Source: VAZQ01 sp036557705 (GTDB taxonomy: Bacteria > Pseudomonadota > Alphaproteobacteria > Rhizobiales > Xanthobacteraceae). From it: a DNA stretch of 64,000 nucleotides. Each line of letters starts with the position of its first letter. The stretch's first letter is position 1. The DNA lies in assembly GCA_036557705.1 (NCBI GenBank), contig DATBHB010000016.1:124001-188000 (forward strand), in the 5' to 3' direction. A program made the translations under genes and the position numbers. Below, piece by piece: positions 1 through 8,378 of this stretch. Below the pieces are notes generated by a model. That model was given only the letters and a program-made list of their open reading frames with translations, was not told where the DNA came from and did not search any database.

Positions 1-171
1 CATTTCCTGAAGCATCAGGTCGGTATTGACGGCCGGCATGCCCCAGATCACTGCCTCAACGGCGCGCCGTTCGATGGTGCGACGCGCCAGGTCGTCAGCC
101 GAGAGATTTTGCGCCTCAACCGATGCCGTGGCGCAAAGAAACGTGAGTGCTGCGAGGACTGTGCTTTTCAT
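1..171 (-). CDS. DUF1254 domain protein, N-terminal part (cut by window edge)
   Basis: Only the first 57 codons lie in the window; the rest continues beyond position 1. Translation from the ATG at 169-171 gives a signal peptide (MKSTVLAALTFLCATASVEA) followed by ARRTIERRAVEAVIWGMPAV. That RAVEAVIWGMPAVN stretch is typical of the start of DUF1254 proteins, whose function is unknown and which are usually exported. It is the first or second gene of a minus-strand group with the mini-gene at 253-513 and the HlyD/DUF3302 pair upstream. It is too short to judge whether the complete gene is intact. Confidence 0.7.
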   Translation of the reverse strand, partial: MKSTVLAALTFLCATASVEAQNLSADDLARRTIERRAVEAVIWGMPAVNTDLMLQEM

Positions 172-252
172 GGCTCTCCTCGTTGTTTGGCTGCTTTGCT
201 TGTCGGTTCATTCGTTTGACGAAGTATTCCACACGCATCCCGTTGATCTGTC

Positions 253-513
253 TCAGCGTACGGGCTCGATGTCGTTCAGCGCCCAGGTCTTGTCGAAATA
301 CGCCTCGGTCGGGCTGTAGAAGCGGAAGATCGGAAACCAGCCGAGCAGGCGCGATGCGGAGTCGCCCCCCGGGTAGCCGTTCTCGAACTCGAAGCTGCCG
401 TATGGCGTTTTCAAAGTCTCGTTGTTGGGCCAGCCGTGCGGCTCCGTCTGTTGGGCAAAGGCATGAGACACGCGGAAGGCCAGACCAGCCAAGGCGGCTA
501 TGACGGTTCGCAT
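253..513 (-). CDS. DUF1254 mini-protein with large internal deletion
   Basis: Encodes 86 residues. A signal peptide (MRTVIAALAGLAFRVSHAFA) is followed by ETLKTPYGSFEFENGYPGG, the usual beginning of mature DUF1254 proteins. After residue 53 it runs straight into FRFYSPTEAYFDKTWALNDI, which matches the extreme C-terminus of the same family (compare FRLYAPEQPFFDKTFTLGDF in the gene at 61305-62807). Roughly 400 residues of the middle are therefore missing, with the frame kept. The start is set by a good ribosome binding site (AGGAG, 8 bases before the ATG at 511-513) rather than the longer frame to 543. It may be a decayed gene or a small expressed protein; the sequence cannot decide. Confidence 0.6.
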   Translation of the reverse strand: MRTVIAALAGLAFRVSHAFAQQTEPHGWPNNETLKTPYGSFEFENGYPGGDSASRLLGWFPIFRFYSPTEAYFDKTWALNDIEPVR

Positions 514-585
514 GTGTTTCTCCTGCTCGATGTGTAAGACCATCCTCTCGAATCCATTGCGTCCTTCCGTGTTCGGTCGGCTCTT

Positions 586-1521
586 TCAAAACGGGTTCAC
601 GTAGTTCAGAATCGCCGTCTGCCGCAGCACGACCTTGCGGATCACATGCGCTGCCTTGACGTGCTCCGTGTAGATTGCAGCAAGTCCGGTGCTGCCCGCG
701 GGCAGGCGTTGCGCCACCTCCTGGTCGTCAAGCTTTATGCGGACCACGAACGGAGCCGCCTGAATCTGCGCCGGGGCGACCGCGAGCCCGCCGGGCTGCG
801 CTTGCCCGGTCGCAATCGCTTGCAGCACCGCCTCAACGCGTCCGGTAAAAACCTCGCCCGGAAAATTCTTGAACGTGACCTCGACCGGCTGCCCGACCTC
901 GACGTAGCGCGCGTAGACCTGCGGGATTTCCATGCCGAATATGGTTTCCGAGGTGTCGATGAAGGCCATCACCGGGGATTGCGCGGTGACGCGCGCGCCC
1001 TTGCGCAAAGCGAGGTTGGTCACGTAGCCGTCCGCCGGCGCCCGCACTGTGGTCTTGTCGAGGTTCCACTTCGCTCCATCGAGCTCGGCCTTCAGTTGGT
1101 CATGCTCGGCTTGGCGTTGCTCGACATCGAATTGACGGCCGGTGCCGCGCGTTTGCAATTGCGTCATTTCCGAAAGTCGTTGCTCTGCCAGCTTGAGCTG
1201 CGCTTCGAGAGCGTTAACCGTCGCCTCATAGGGCGCCGGGTCGATGCGAAAGAGCACATCGCCTTCCTTGACCGGCGTATTCGCCGTCACCGGGACGTCG
1301 ATGACTTCGCCTGCGACCGAGGGAATGATCTGCACCGAGTTGCGCAGCACAGCCGCCGGTCCCGACGGCGCGCCCCATCCCATTGGGATGAACAGGCCGA
1401 TCAGAAGCGCGAGCAGGACGATGACCGGCGAAAGCTTCCAGAACGTGTTGAAGGGAATGAACCGCAGCCAGACGAACAGGGCGAGGATCGCGAGGTAAAC
1501 GTTGAGCAGGACGACGATCAT
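586..1521 (-). CDS. HlyD-family membrane fusion protein, YiaV-like
   Basis: A 311-residue periplasmic adaptor of the HlyD/EmrA type. Two hydrophobic segments lie at the N-terminus (about residues 1-20 and 30-48). A lipoyl/barrel-sandwich half-motif follows (IPSVAGEVIDVPVTANTPVK), then a short coiled-coil hairpin (about 100-150) and a second lipoyl half (VRAPADGYVTNLALRKGA). The C-terminal beta domain follows. Its start overlaps the stop of the DUF3302 gene by ATGA, so the two are translationally coupled. The same pairing occurs in E. coli as yiaV-yiaW, whose role is not well defined. No inner-membrane pump or outer-membrane channel gene is adjacent, so the export partner is unknown. Confidence 0.85.
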   Translation of the reverse strand: MIVVLLNVYLAILALFVWLRFIPFNTFWKLSPVIVLLALLIGLFIPMGWGAPSGPAAVLRNSVQIIPSVAGEVIDVPVTANTPVKEGDVLFRIDPAPYEATVNALEAQLKLAEQRLSEMTQLQTRGTGRQFDVEQRQAEHDQLKAELDGAKWNLDKTTVRAPADGYVTNLALRKGARVTAQSPVMAFIDTSETIFGMEIPQVYARYVEVGQPVEVTFKNFPGEVFTGRVEAVLQAIATGQAQPGGLAVAPAQIQAAPFVVRIKLDDQEVAQRLPAGSTGLAAIYTEHVKAAHVIRKVVLRQTAILNYVNPF

Positions 1522-1757
1522 TTCGGCGCCTCCCGCTTTTCCGGAAAGTCAACGTAGGCCCAGATCAGCACCAGCGGCCAGAATACGAAGCCGCAGATCA
1601 GCGTTGCCCAACCGCCCACGGTCACCGCCTGCGCCCATGGATGCCCGCGCTTTCGCGCAATGTGCCCCGGCATCATCCCAAGCGCGACGAATACCGCGAC
1701 GGCCGTCGCAATAAGGACGACCAGCACGATCCAGGCGAAGATGTCGATGAAGGACAT
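1518..1757 (-). CDS. DUF3302 inner-membrane protein, YiaW-like
   Basis: 79 residues. Starts MSFIDIFAWIVLVVLIATAV, a first membrane helix, then a short loop (GHIARKRGHPWAQAV) and a second helix (about 45-67), ending in a charged tail. The two-helix plan, the length and the downstream HlyD neighbour all fit DUF3302/YiaW. The ATG at 1755-1757 is preferred over the one five codons upstream because GGAGG lies just ahead of it. First gene of a two-gene unit; 4-bp overlap with the adaptor. Function unknown. Confidence 0.8.
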   Translation of the reverse strand: MSFIDIFAWIVLVVLIATAVAVFVALGMMPGHIARKRGHPWAQAVTVGGWATLICGFVFWPLVLIWAYVDFPEKREAPK

Positions 1758-1881
1758 GTGGTGATCCTCCATTTAGCCAGCACCGAGAGGAGAGCGAAAT
1801 CCGGGGTTCACGCGCCAGCCGTCCCTCCCTGCATTCAAACTGTAGAGGCCGATGCGGATCCCAACCTGCCTCCCATTGTTT

Positions 1882-3213
1882 CTACCTTTCGAAAGGGTTT
1901 AGAGCGGGCAGAGCCGTTCCGCGGCGGCTGCCGTTGGCGGTTTGCCGCGATCGCCGAACCTTTGCGGTGGCGCTGAACAAGGCCGCGCCATTCCATGGCG
2001 CCAACGTCGGAGCGCCGCCATAAAGACGCTGTTCGAGTTCGCCGACTTCACGGGCAAGCGCGGGCTCGCATCCGCACAAAATGCGAAGGCCGCCAAATCC
2101 TTCCCGCCGAGCCCAGAGCCCAAGTGCGTGATAGGCCCTCGCGGGATCGCCGGCCTGACAGGCGCGTTTCAACTGCGCAAAAGCCGCAGCTTCGGAATCT
2201 TCCCAGGCCAGGCGGCGGGTATGCCGCCAAGCCCTGATCTGAGGCCAAAATTGACCCCACGCCCAGAGCACGCCGACCCCGAGAGCCAGCAAAGCAAGCG
2301 AACAAGCAATGATAACTTTTCCTCTGCCGCTCGAAATGAAATCGGCGATGGGAGTCTTCTCCGGCGCCGGCGGCGCGATCTCCGTGGCGGGAGCCGCCGC
2401 GCTGGTGGGCGTGATCGTGACGCTGATTGCAGGAGCGCTCGATACCTCCTGCTTGCCGGTCTTGTCGTTGAACCAACTGATCTCGATGGCCGGCAGCGTA
2501 TAGATACCCGGCTGCTCGAAGACGTAAGTGACGCGATCGATCCGGCGGCCTCCGACGAAAACGCCGCGATCGCTGGTCACGTCGGTCAATACGGGATCGC
2601 GCGGATAAATACGGATGTTCGCCGGTACATTGAAGTCCGGTGGCGGAATGAACATCGCCTGGGTGTTGGCGGCGAACGTCTCGACGGTGCGGGTGAGCGC
2701 ATCGCCGGCTTTCAGGCTTTTGGGATCGCCATCGAGGGTTTGCGTGACGGTAACCTGTGCGACGAGACTGGGCGCCGCCGCTGAGGCCCCGGCCGGCAGG
2801 GTTGCCGTGAAATTCAGCGGCGGCAGCTTCACCGCGCCGTCGACGCCCGGCTTCCCGGGCTCAGCAGCGTATTTGAATGTGATTTGCACGGCTGGGAGTG
2901 CGAAGTTGCCAGCCTGCTGCGCCGTGATCAGATACGTCTTGGTAATGGCCGCATACGTCTCGCCGTCGATCCTTTCGGTGCCATTCACGGCATTTTCGTC
3001 CGGCAGCGTGACTACCGCGCCGGGAATGTCGAATAGCGGAAACTGTGGGGAGGAGAGGAAGTAGTTCGGCACCAGCACCGTAACATTGACGCGGATCTGC
3101 TGGCCGACCAGTACGGGGCCCGTAGCTTCGATCTCGGCGCGCACGCGCGGTTCCGCCAAGGCCGCCGACAGATTCGCTGCCAACAAAGCCAGGGCGAGGA
3201 ATGCGGTTTTCAT
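1882..3213 (-). CDS. batD: BatD-like protein (oxygen-tolerance family)
   Basis: 443 residues, the last gene of the moxR/bat operon. A signal peptide (residues 1-20, MKTAFLALALLAANLSAALA) precedes a long beta-rich extracytoplasmic region (about 21-310) of BatD type. A single membrane helix follows at about 320-342 (IIACSLALLALGVGVLWAW), then a cytoplasmic C-terminal tail of about 100 residues. The start at 3211-3213 overlaps the stop of the batB/TPR gene by ATGA; the longer frame starting at 3291 runs into that gene and was not used. Bat proteins were linked to aerotolerance in Bacteroides, but their biochemical role is unsettled. BatD may present the VWA proteins to an envelope target; that is inference. 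Confidence 0.8.
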   Translation of the reverse strand: MKTAFLALALLAANLSAALAEPRVRAEIEATGPVLVGQQIRVNVTVLVPNYFLSSPQFPLFDIPGAVVTLPDENAVNGTERIDGETYAAITKTYLITAQQAGNFALPAVQITFKYAAEPGKPGVDGAVKLPPLNFTATLPAGASAAAPSLVAQVTVTQTLDGDPKSLKAGDALTRTVETFAANTQAMFIPPPDFNVPANIRIYPRDPVLTDVTSDRGVFVGGRRIDRVTYVFEQPGIYTLPAIEISWFNDKTGKQEVSSAPAISVTITPTSAAAPATEIAPPAPEKTPIADFISSGRGKVIIACSLALLALGVGVLWAWGQFWPQIRAWRHTRRLAWEDSEAAAFAQLKRACQAGDPARAYHALGLWARREGFGGLRILCGCEPALAREVGELEQRLYGGAPTLAPWNGAALFSATAKVRRSRQTANGSRRGTALPALNPFER

Positions 3214-4778
3214 TGCCGCTGCTCTCCCGCCTCGATGGCGAATTTCCGCCGCAGGAGCTGAGCGGGCGTCGTCTGGATGTTGCGCATCCATATTTCAGCG
3301 TTCTGGTTTCCGCCTTTGACGATTCCCTGTTTGCCCTTTTTGCCCTTGTCGTCGAATTTGATCTCGTCGGGCTTCTCGTCCGGGTCTTGCGCTTCCTGGT
3401 CGTCGTCCTTCTGCTTTGGCGGAATAAGCTTTTGTACCAGATCGAGATTGGCCTTTGCCGCGGCGAAGTCGGGATTGCGCTTGAGCGCCTCCTGATAGGC
3501 GGCGACCGCAGCCGCCAGCTTGCCCAGCTTGGCGAGCGCGTTGCCCTGGTCGAAGTAGCTCTCCGCGCTGTCGACGCGCGCGAAAGCGTCGATGGCGTCG
3601 TCATAACGTCCCGCGCGATAGAGCGCCGAGCCGCGCCACATCGGGTCGGAGAAGCGTTCCGCGGCGGCGGCGTAATCGCCGCGCTCGTAAGCAATACGGC
3701 CCTGCTGGTCGGGGGTAAGCCAGATGTCGGCAAAGCGCCATTCGGCCGCGATGGCGCCGTTGTGATAGCCGAGTGCGGCCCAAAGGAGCAGCGCACTCGC
3801 CCAGCGGATAGTCCAGCCGCGCCGGAACCAAAGCGCGCTCAATAGCACGATCGGTATCGTGAACCACCAGCCGATGTCGTTCCAGCGCGCCTCGCTGTCG
3901 ATTTCCTTCCGTTGCAAATGGGTCTGCGCTTGCCGCACGATCCATTGCACGTCGGAATTATCAAGCGTCGCGGTCGCGACCTGTACACCCGCTTCGGATT
4001 TGAGCTTGCGCAGACCCTCGATGTCGAGCTTGGCGATGACCCGGCCGCCGGCTGCGCCGCTGAGGAACTCATCCTTGCCGATCTTGACCGGACCGCCCGC
4101 GGCGGTGCCGATAGCGAGCACCATGATTTCGTTCTTGCCGTTGCGGGCCTTCATGGCATCGAACGCGCGCGGTTCGACGCCATCGGTCATGAACAGGATG
4201 GTGCCGGGCGTGTCTTCGGCTGCGAGCGCGGCTTTGATGACGGACAGCGCTTTCGCGGTATCTTTTCCCGGCACCGGCATCAGCGACGTCGCAAGCGAAT
4301 CGACGTAGGTCTCGATCAGGTTCGCGTCGTCAGTCAGCGGCAGCACCAGATGTGCTGAGCCGGCATAAGCGAAAACCGCCGTTCGAGCGCCCTGCCGCAG
4401 CGCCAGAAGGTCGCGCACCTTGAGCTTGGCGCGCTCGAGACGCGACGGCGAGACATCGATCGCGTCCATCGTTTGCGACAGATCGATCGCGATGGCGAGC
4501 GGCGCCTTATCCTGCACGAAGGGTGGCCGCTCGCGTTCCCAGGTCGGCCCTGCGGCGGCGAGCGAACCGAGCGCCATCAACCCGGCGGTCAGATGCACCG
4601 GCCGCAGCCGGCGGTAGTTGCGCCGTCCGACAACGAGATGATCGAGCAGACGGGGCGCGATGATCGTGCCCCAGCGCGCCCGCACGTCCTCGCGGCGCGA
4701 CACCGCCCAGAACAAGGCGACCGCGGCGGCGAATCCCCACAGCCATTCCGGGCGCAGGAAATGGAAGTCGCCGATCAT
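3210..4778 (-). CDS. batB: VWA-domain membrane protein with TPR region (BatB-BatC fusion type)
   Basis: 522 residues. N-terminal membrane helices at about 12-28 and 54-74 are followed by a von Willebrand A domain (about 86-280) whose metal-site motif is AIDLSQTMD, with LFMTDGVEP further on. Two more helices follow (about 300-350), then tetratricopeptide-like repeats (about 370-450, GRYDDAIDAFARVDSAESYF and following). The tail is rich in Lys/Asp/Glu, as in stand-alone BatC proteins. A BatB-like VWA protein and a BatC-like TPR segment are thus fused. The start at 4776-4778 overlaps the upstream batA stop by ATGA. Confidence 0.85.
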   Translation of the reverse strand: MIGDFHFLRPEWLWGFAAAVALFWAVSRREDVRARWGTIIAPRLLDHLVVGRRNYRRLRPVHLTAGLMALGSLAAAGPTWERERPPFVQDKAPLAIAIDLSQTMDAIDVSPSRLERAKLKVRDLLALRQGARTAVFAYAGSAHLVLPLTDDANLIETYVDSLATSLMPVPGKDTAKALSVIKAALAAEDTPGTILFMTDGVEPRAFDAMKARNGKNEIMVLAIGTAAGGPVKIGKDEFLSGAAGGRVIAKLDIEGLRKLKSEAGVQVATATLDNSDVQWIVRQAQTHLQRKEIDSEARWNDIGWWFTIPIVLLSALWFRRGWTIRWASALLLWAALGYHNGAIAAEWRFADIWLTPDQQGRIAYERGDYAAAAERFSDPMWRGSALYRAGRYDDAIDAFARVDSAESYFDQGNALAKLGKLAAAVAAYQEALKRNPDFAAAKANLDLVQKLIPPKQKDDDQEAQDPDEKPDEIKFDDKGKKGKQGIVKGGNQNAEIWMRNIQTTPAQLLRRKFAIEAGEQRQ

Positions 4779-5788
4779 GCCGGTGCTCCCGTCGGCGACC
4801 GGTGCGCGCGCCAGCGCCGCATCGAGGTAATGACAAACATGGCGGCCGAATAGGCGAACAGCAGCACCAGACTCACACCCAATGGGTAGTAAAACAGCTC
4901 CCGCACCGGCCGCCACGTCAGCGTTTTCTGGTTGGCGGGCGTGATGCGGTCGAGCGTGGTGTAAATCTCTTCGAGCTGCTTCTGGTCCTGCCCGAAAAAA
5001 TAACGGCCGGTGGTCGTCGCCGCGATCTTCTGCAGCGTCGCGACATCGACCTTGTCCTCGCCGGTCGCTTGCGGATCGCCGATGGCGACGGTGTGGATCT
5101 TGATTCCGTCCTGCCTGGCGATATCGGCGGCGCGGTCCGGCGGCATCCGGCTTGCTGTATCGTTGCCGTCGGTGAGCACCACGAGCACCTTCTCGGGCGC
5201 TTTGCTCTGCTCGAACATCTTGATCGCCAGCCCGATCGAATCGCCGAGCGCGGTGCGCGGCCCGGCCATTCCCGGCACCATTTGGGCAATCATCGCGCGC
5301 ACCGTGGCATGGTCGAGCGTGAACGGCACTTGCGGATATGGCGCGTCGCCGAACACGATCAGGCCGATGCGATCACCGGTGCGGCGCTGCACGAAATCGT
5401 CGACCACCGCCCGCACCGCTTCCACCCGGGGGATCAGATTGCCGTTGGGATCGCGGAAATCGCGCGTGTCCATCGATTGCGACAGATCGAGTGCGAGCAA
5501 CAGATCGCGGGCCGGCAGGATTTTCTCGATCGGCGGATCGACGAATTGCGGCCGCGCCAGCGCGACTAGGACCAGCACCCAGGAGACCGGCGCCAAAATC
5601 TTTTGCAGCCAGTTCGTCCGTGGGATCAGCGCGCCCGGCGCAGGTGTAATGCCTGCGGCTTGCGCCACGTCGGCGAAGAATGCAAGCCGCACCGATGCGG
5701 TCTCTTCACGATAGGGCGGCAGTAGCCACCATATCAATATGGGGACCGGCAGCAGCGCCAGCAGCCATGGATAGTCAAGCTGATACAC
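4775..5788 (-). CDS. batA: VWA-domain membrane protein, BatA-like
   Basis: 337 residues. A leading membrane segment (YPWLLALLPVPILIWWLLPP) precedes a second helix at about 60-80. The VWA domain (about 90-280) has an intact MIDAS motif LLALDLSQSMDTRD, plus GDRIGLIVFGDAPYP and VLTDGNDTASRMPP. A C-terminal helix is at about 305-328. The chosen start is the GTG at 5786-5788 (GTG-Tyr-Gln-Leu-Asp-Tyr-Pro), which has GAGG about 7 bases upstream. It overlaps the DUF4381 gene by 14 bp. The longer frame to 5857 adds residues that are antisense to nothing useful and lack a family match. Confidence 0.85.
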   Translation of the reverse strand: MYQLDYPWLLALLPVPILIWWLLPPYREETASVRLAFFADVAQAAGITPAPGALIPRTNWLQKILAPVSWVLVLVALARPQFVDPPIEKILPARDLLLALDLSQSMDTRDFRDPNGNLIPRVEAVRAVVDDFVQRRTGDRIGLIVFGDAPYPQVPFTLDHATVRAMIAQMVPGMAGPRTALGDSIGLAIKMFEQSKAPEKVLVVLTDGNDTASRMPPDRAADIARQDGIKIHTVAIGDPQATGEDKVDVATLQKIAATTTGRYFFGQDQKQLEEIYTTLDRITPANQKTLTWRPVRELFYYPLGVSLVLLFAYSAAMFVITSMRRWRAHRSPTGAPA

Positions 5789-6302
5789 GATGCGCCTCGA
5801 TCCATCGCTTTGCGATCCGCGCGCAGGCAAGCGCGTCGTCAGCCGATACCGCGGCAAGGTCCTTCGCCGAACGGTACTCGGCGTCGTTGAGCAGCACTGC
5901 CAACGGAGCGGGTAACGCGGCCTCGCCTTCCGCAGAACCTACGAAATCCGCCCAAGGCTTCTGGGCCAGCGACGCCACGCGCGGCCGCGGCCAGGCGGCA
6001 AGCGCGACGCGTTTGAGGAGCGACGGTATTTGTATCAAAGCCGCGCCCGGTGCTCCGCCGTGTATCATCGCCTGCTCGATGCGGGCGAGTTCGGCGAGCG
6101 CTTCGACCCGATAGCGATTTGCCTCGCGATGGCGATGCCAACGCAGCAAGCCCCAGGCGGCGAGCGCGAGCACAATGGAGGCGAGCACCGCCCAGCCCCA
6201 GGTTTGCGGCATGAGACTCACCGGCGGCGGCGCTGCGATATCGGCAAGCTTTTCGAGCGCGGCGCGGACCGATGGATCGAGCACAGGTGCAGGATCGGCC
6301 AT
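5775..6302 (-). CDS. DUF4381 domain protein
   Basis: 175 residues with a Pro-rich N-terminus, one membrane helix at about 37-56 (WGWAVLASIVLALAAWGLLR), then a basic segment and a helical C-terminal domain ending AKRWIEAHRVSA. Position (between the DUF58 gene and batA), length and topology fit DUF4381, a routine member of moxR/bat operons with no established function. Only one base separates it from the DUF58 stop (6304-6306). The ATG at 6300-6302 is preferred because the longer frame reads through the DUF58 gene. Confidence 0.75.
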   Translation of the reverse strand: MADPAPVLDPSVRAALEKLADIAAPPPVSLMPQTWGWAVLASIVLALAAWGLLRWHRHREANRYRVEALAELARIEQAMIHGGAPGAALIQIPSLLKRVALAAWPRPRVASLAQKPWADFVGSAEGEAALPAPLAVLLNDAEYRSAKDLAAVSADDALACARIAKRWIEAHRVSA

Positions 6303-6303
6303 G

Positions 6304-7293
6304 CTATCTCCTTCGCCGCCCCGCCGCCTGGCCGAGCAAGCGGCGAATCTGCGGCGCGGTTTCTTCCGCTGCCGAGAGCGGCAGAACCGGCACGCCGATC
6401 TCGCGTTCCCAGGCGAGGATTGTCTTGCCGTAGCCATGGGCGTAATCGAACACGCTCTTGCGTGCGCCGCGGCCAAGCTCGACCTGAAGTTCGCCGTCGC
6501 TGACCACGAGTTCGAGCGCGCTGGGCAGTTCGACAAGAAACGGGTCGTAGACCAGCACCGCCAGCACATCGTTATGTGCAGCCAATCGCAGCAACAGATC
6601 GCGCGTGTGCGGCCCGTGACCGTCGAAATCGCTTGCAATAATGACGAGATGGTCGTGATCAGCGACCTGCGCGGCCGCGTCGAGCACGGCGTCGAGTTGC
6701 GCCTGATTGCGCCGCGCCGGCGAATCCGCGCTTAACGCCGCGTTCTGCGTGGCAATGGTTTCGAGAAACCGCATGACGGCATTTTCGCTGCGGTGCGGGC
6801 GCACTTCGTCGATGCGCTCATCGTTGAACACGAAGCCGCCGACGCGGTCGTCCTGCGCCAGCACGCGCCAGACGCCGAGCGCAGCGACTTCCGCTGCCGC
6901 AACTGACTTCATGGCACGCCGGGTGCCGAAGAACATATTGATACGCTGATCGACGAGGAACAGCGCCGGCCGATCCTTTTCCTCGGCATAGACGCGCACA
7001 AACGGCTTGCCGGTGCGCGCGGTCACCCGCCAATCCATGGTGCGGATATCGTCGCCCGGGAAATATTGGCGCAGCTCCTCGAAGGCGAGGCCGCGCCCGC
7101 GCACGCGCGAACCGTGACGGCCGGAGAGCAGGCTATGGATCGGCTGACGCGGCAGAAAACTGAAATCGCGCGCCGCGTGCTTCAATGCGGCTAAATCGCC
7201 CACCGTCGCATAAACGCCGGCGGACGTATCTGTCGGCCGCGGCCGAGTGCGAATGCCTTTCGTGCGATGCAATGCTGCGAGCGACAGTCCCAT
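6304..7293 (-). CDS. DUF58 domain protein
   Basis: 329 residues, cytoplasmic by appearance. Contains the DUF58 signature around residues 60-105: GRGLAFEELRQYFPGDDIRT, MDWRVTARTGKPFVRVYAEE, then a degenerate VWA-like fold (LFLVDQRINMFFG and LVIIASDFDGHGP). DUF58 proteins almost always sit next to a MoxR ATPase and are thought to work with it; the mechanism is not established. The gene is 9 bp downstream of the ATPase gene and 1 bp upstream of the DUF4381 gene, in one minus-strand operon. Confidence 0.85.
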   Translation of the reverse strand: MGLSLAALHRTKGIRTRPRPTDTSAGVYATVGDLAALKHAARDFSFLPRQPIHSLLSGRHGSRVRGRGLAFEELRQYFPGDDIRTMDWRVTARTGKPFVRVYAEEKDRPALFLVDQRINMFFGTRRAMKSVAAAEVAALGVWRVLAQDDRVGGFVFNDERIDEVRPHRSENAVMRFLETIATQNAALSADSPARRNQAQLDAVLDAAAQVADHDHLVIIASDFDGHGPHTRDLLLRLAAHNDVLAVLVYDPFLVELPSALELVVSDGELQVELGRGARKSVFDYAHGYGKTILAWEREIGVPVLPLSAAEETAPQIRRLLGQAAGRRRR

Positions 7294-7302
7294 CGCAAAG
7301 CC

Positions 7303-8316
7303 TCAAGCCACGGCGACAAGCTCCACGATCCTGTCGATCACTCTGTCTGCCGCGACGCCTTCGGCGTGGGCCTCATACGACAGAATGAGGCGGTGCCGCA
7401 GCACGTCATGCGCGATCGCCTGCACGTCTTCGGGGGTCACGTAGTCGCGGCCCGCGAGCCACGCGTTCGCACGCGCGGCGCGGTCGATCCCGATCGCGCC
7501 GCGCGGGCTCGCGCCAAATTGAATCCATTTCGCCAAATCCTTGTCGAGCTTGTCCGGGTATCGCGTCGCAAAGACCAGCGCGACGATGTATTTCTCGACC
7601 GCCTCTGAGACATTGACGTTATGAATCTCGGCGCGCGCCTGAAAGATCACGTTTTGCGCGAGTCTCGCCTCCGCGACCGGCGTGGGTGCCGCGGACTTGT
7701 CCTTGGCGCCGATTTCCTCGCCACGATTGAGGCGCACGATCGCTTCTTCCGAAGTCTCGTCGGGATAGCCGACGGCGATGTGCATCAAAAAGCGGTCCAT
7801 CTGCGCTTCGGGGAGCGGATAGGTGCCTTCCTGCTCAATCGGGTTTTGCGTCGCCATCACCAGGAAGAGTTCGGGCAGCTTGCGCGTCGCGCCAGCGACC
7901 GTGACTTGGCGTTCTTCCATGGCTTCGAGCAGCGCGGCCTGCACTTTGGCCGGCGCGCGATTGACTTCGTCGGCGAGAATCAGGTTGGCGAAGATCGGCC
8001 CGGCCTGGAACTTGAACTCGCCTTTGCCGCCTTCGCTGAAATAGATATCCGAGCCGGTGATGTCCGACGGCAACAGGTCGGGCGTGAACTGGATGCGCGA
8101 GAGCTGCGCATCCAGGTTTTTTGCCAAACTCTTGATGGCGCGCGTCTTGGCGAGGCCCGGCAAGCCCTCGACCAGAAGATGACCGTTGGCGATGAGGCCG
8201 AGGATCAGGCGCTCGACCATCGCCTCCTGGCCGATGATCGATTGCGCCATGCGCGATTTCAGCGCCAGGACATCGTCCCTGGCGCTTGTCGCGGTGCGTT
8301 GCTGCACGTCGTTCAT
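7303..8316 (-). CDS. moxR: MoxR-family AAA+ ATPase
   Basis: 337 residues. Walker A is GLPGLAKTRAIKSLAK (about residues 54-69) and Walker B is NLILADEVNRAPAKVQAALLEAME (shown in part: LILADEVNR). Sensor 1 is LVMATQNPIEQEGTYPLPEA, and an AAA-lid follows (ATRYPDKLDKDLAKWIQFGA, SPRGAIGIDRAARANAWLAG). MoxR ATPases act as chaperone-like factors that mature or insert cofactors with VWA partners; here the partners would be the downstream DUF58, BatA and BatB proteins. First gene of the operon. The ribosome binding site ahead of ATG is weak, and no clear promoter was seen in the 62 bp to the arylsulfatase stop. Confidence 0.9.
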   Translation of the reverse strand: MNDVQQRTATSARDDVLALKSRMAQSIIGQEAMVERLILGLIANGHLLVEGLPGLAKTRAIKSLAKNLDAQLSRIQFTPDLLPSDITGSDIYFSEGGKGEFKFQAGPIFANLILADEVNRAPAKVQAALLEAMEERQVTVAGATRKLPELFLVMATQNPIEQEGTYPLPEAQMDRFLMHIAVGYPDETSEEAIVRLNRGEEIGAKDKSAAPTPVAEARLAQNVIFQARAEIHNVNVSEAVEKYIVALVFATRYPDKLDKDLAKWIQFGASPRGAIGIDRAARANAWLAGRDYVTPEDVQAIAHDVLRHRLILSYEAHAEGVAADRVIDRIVELVAVA

Positions 8317-8378
8317 CGCACGTCGGTCTTACACAATACACATTGTCCGCCAGCACCGTTGTCGGCCGACGCTTCTCG

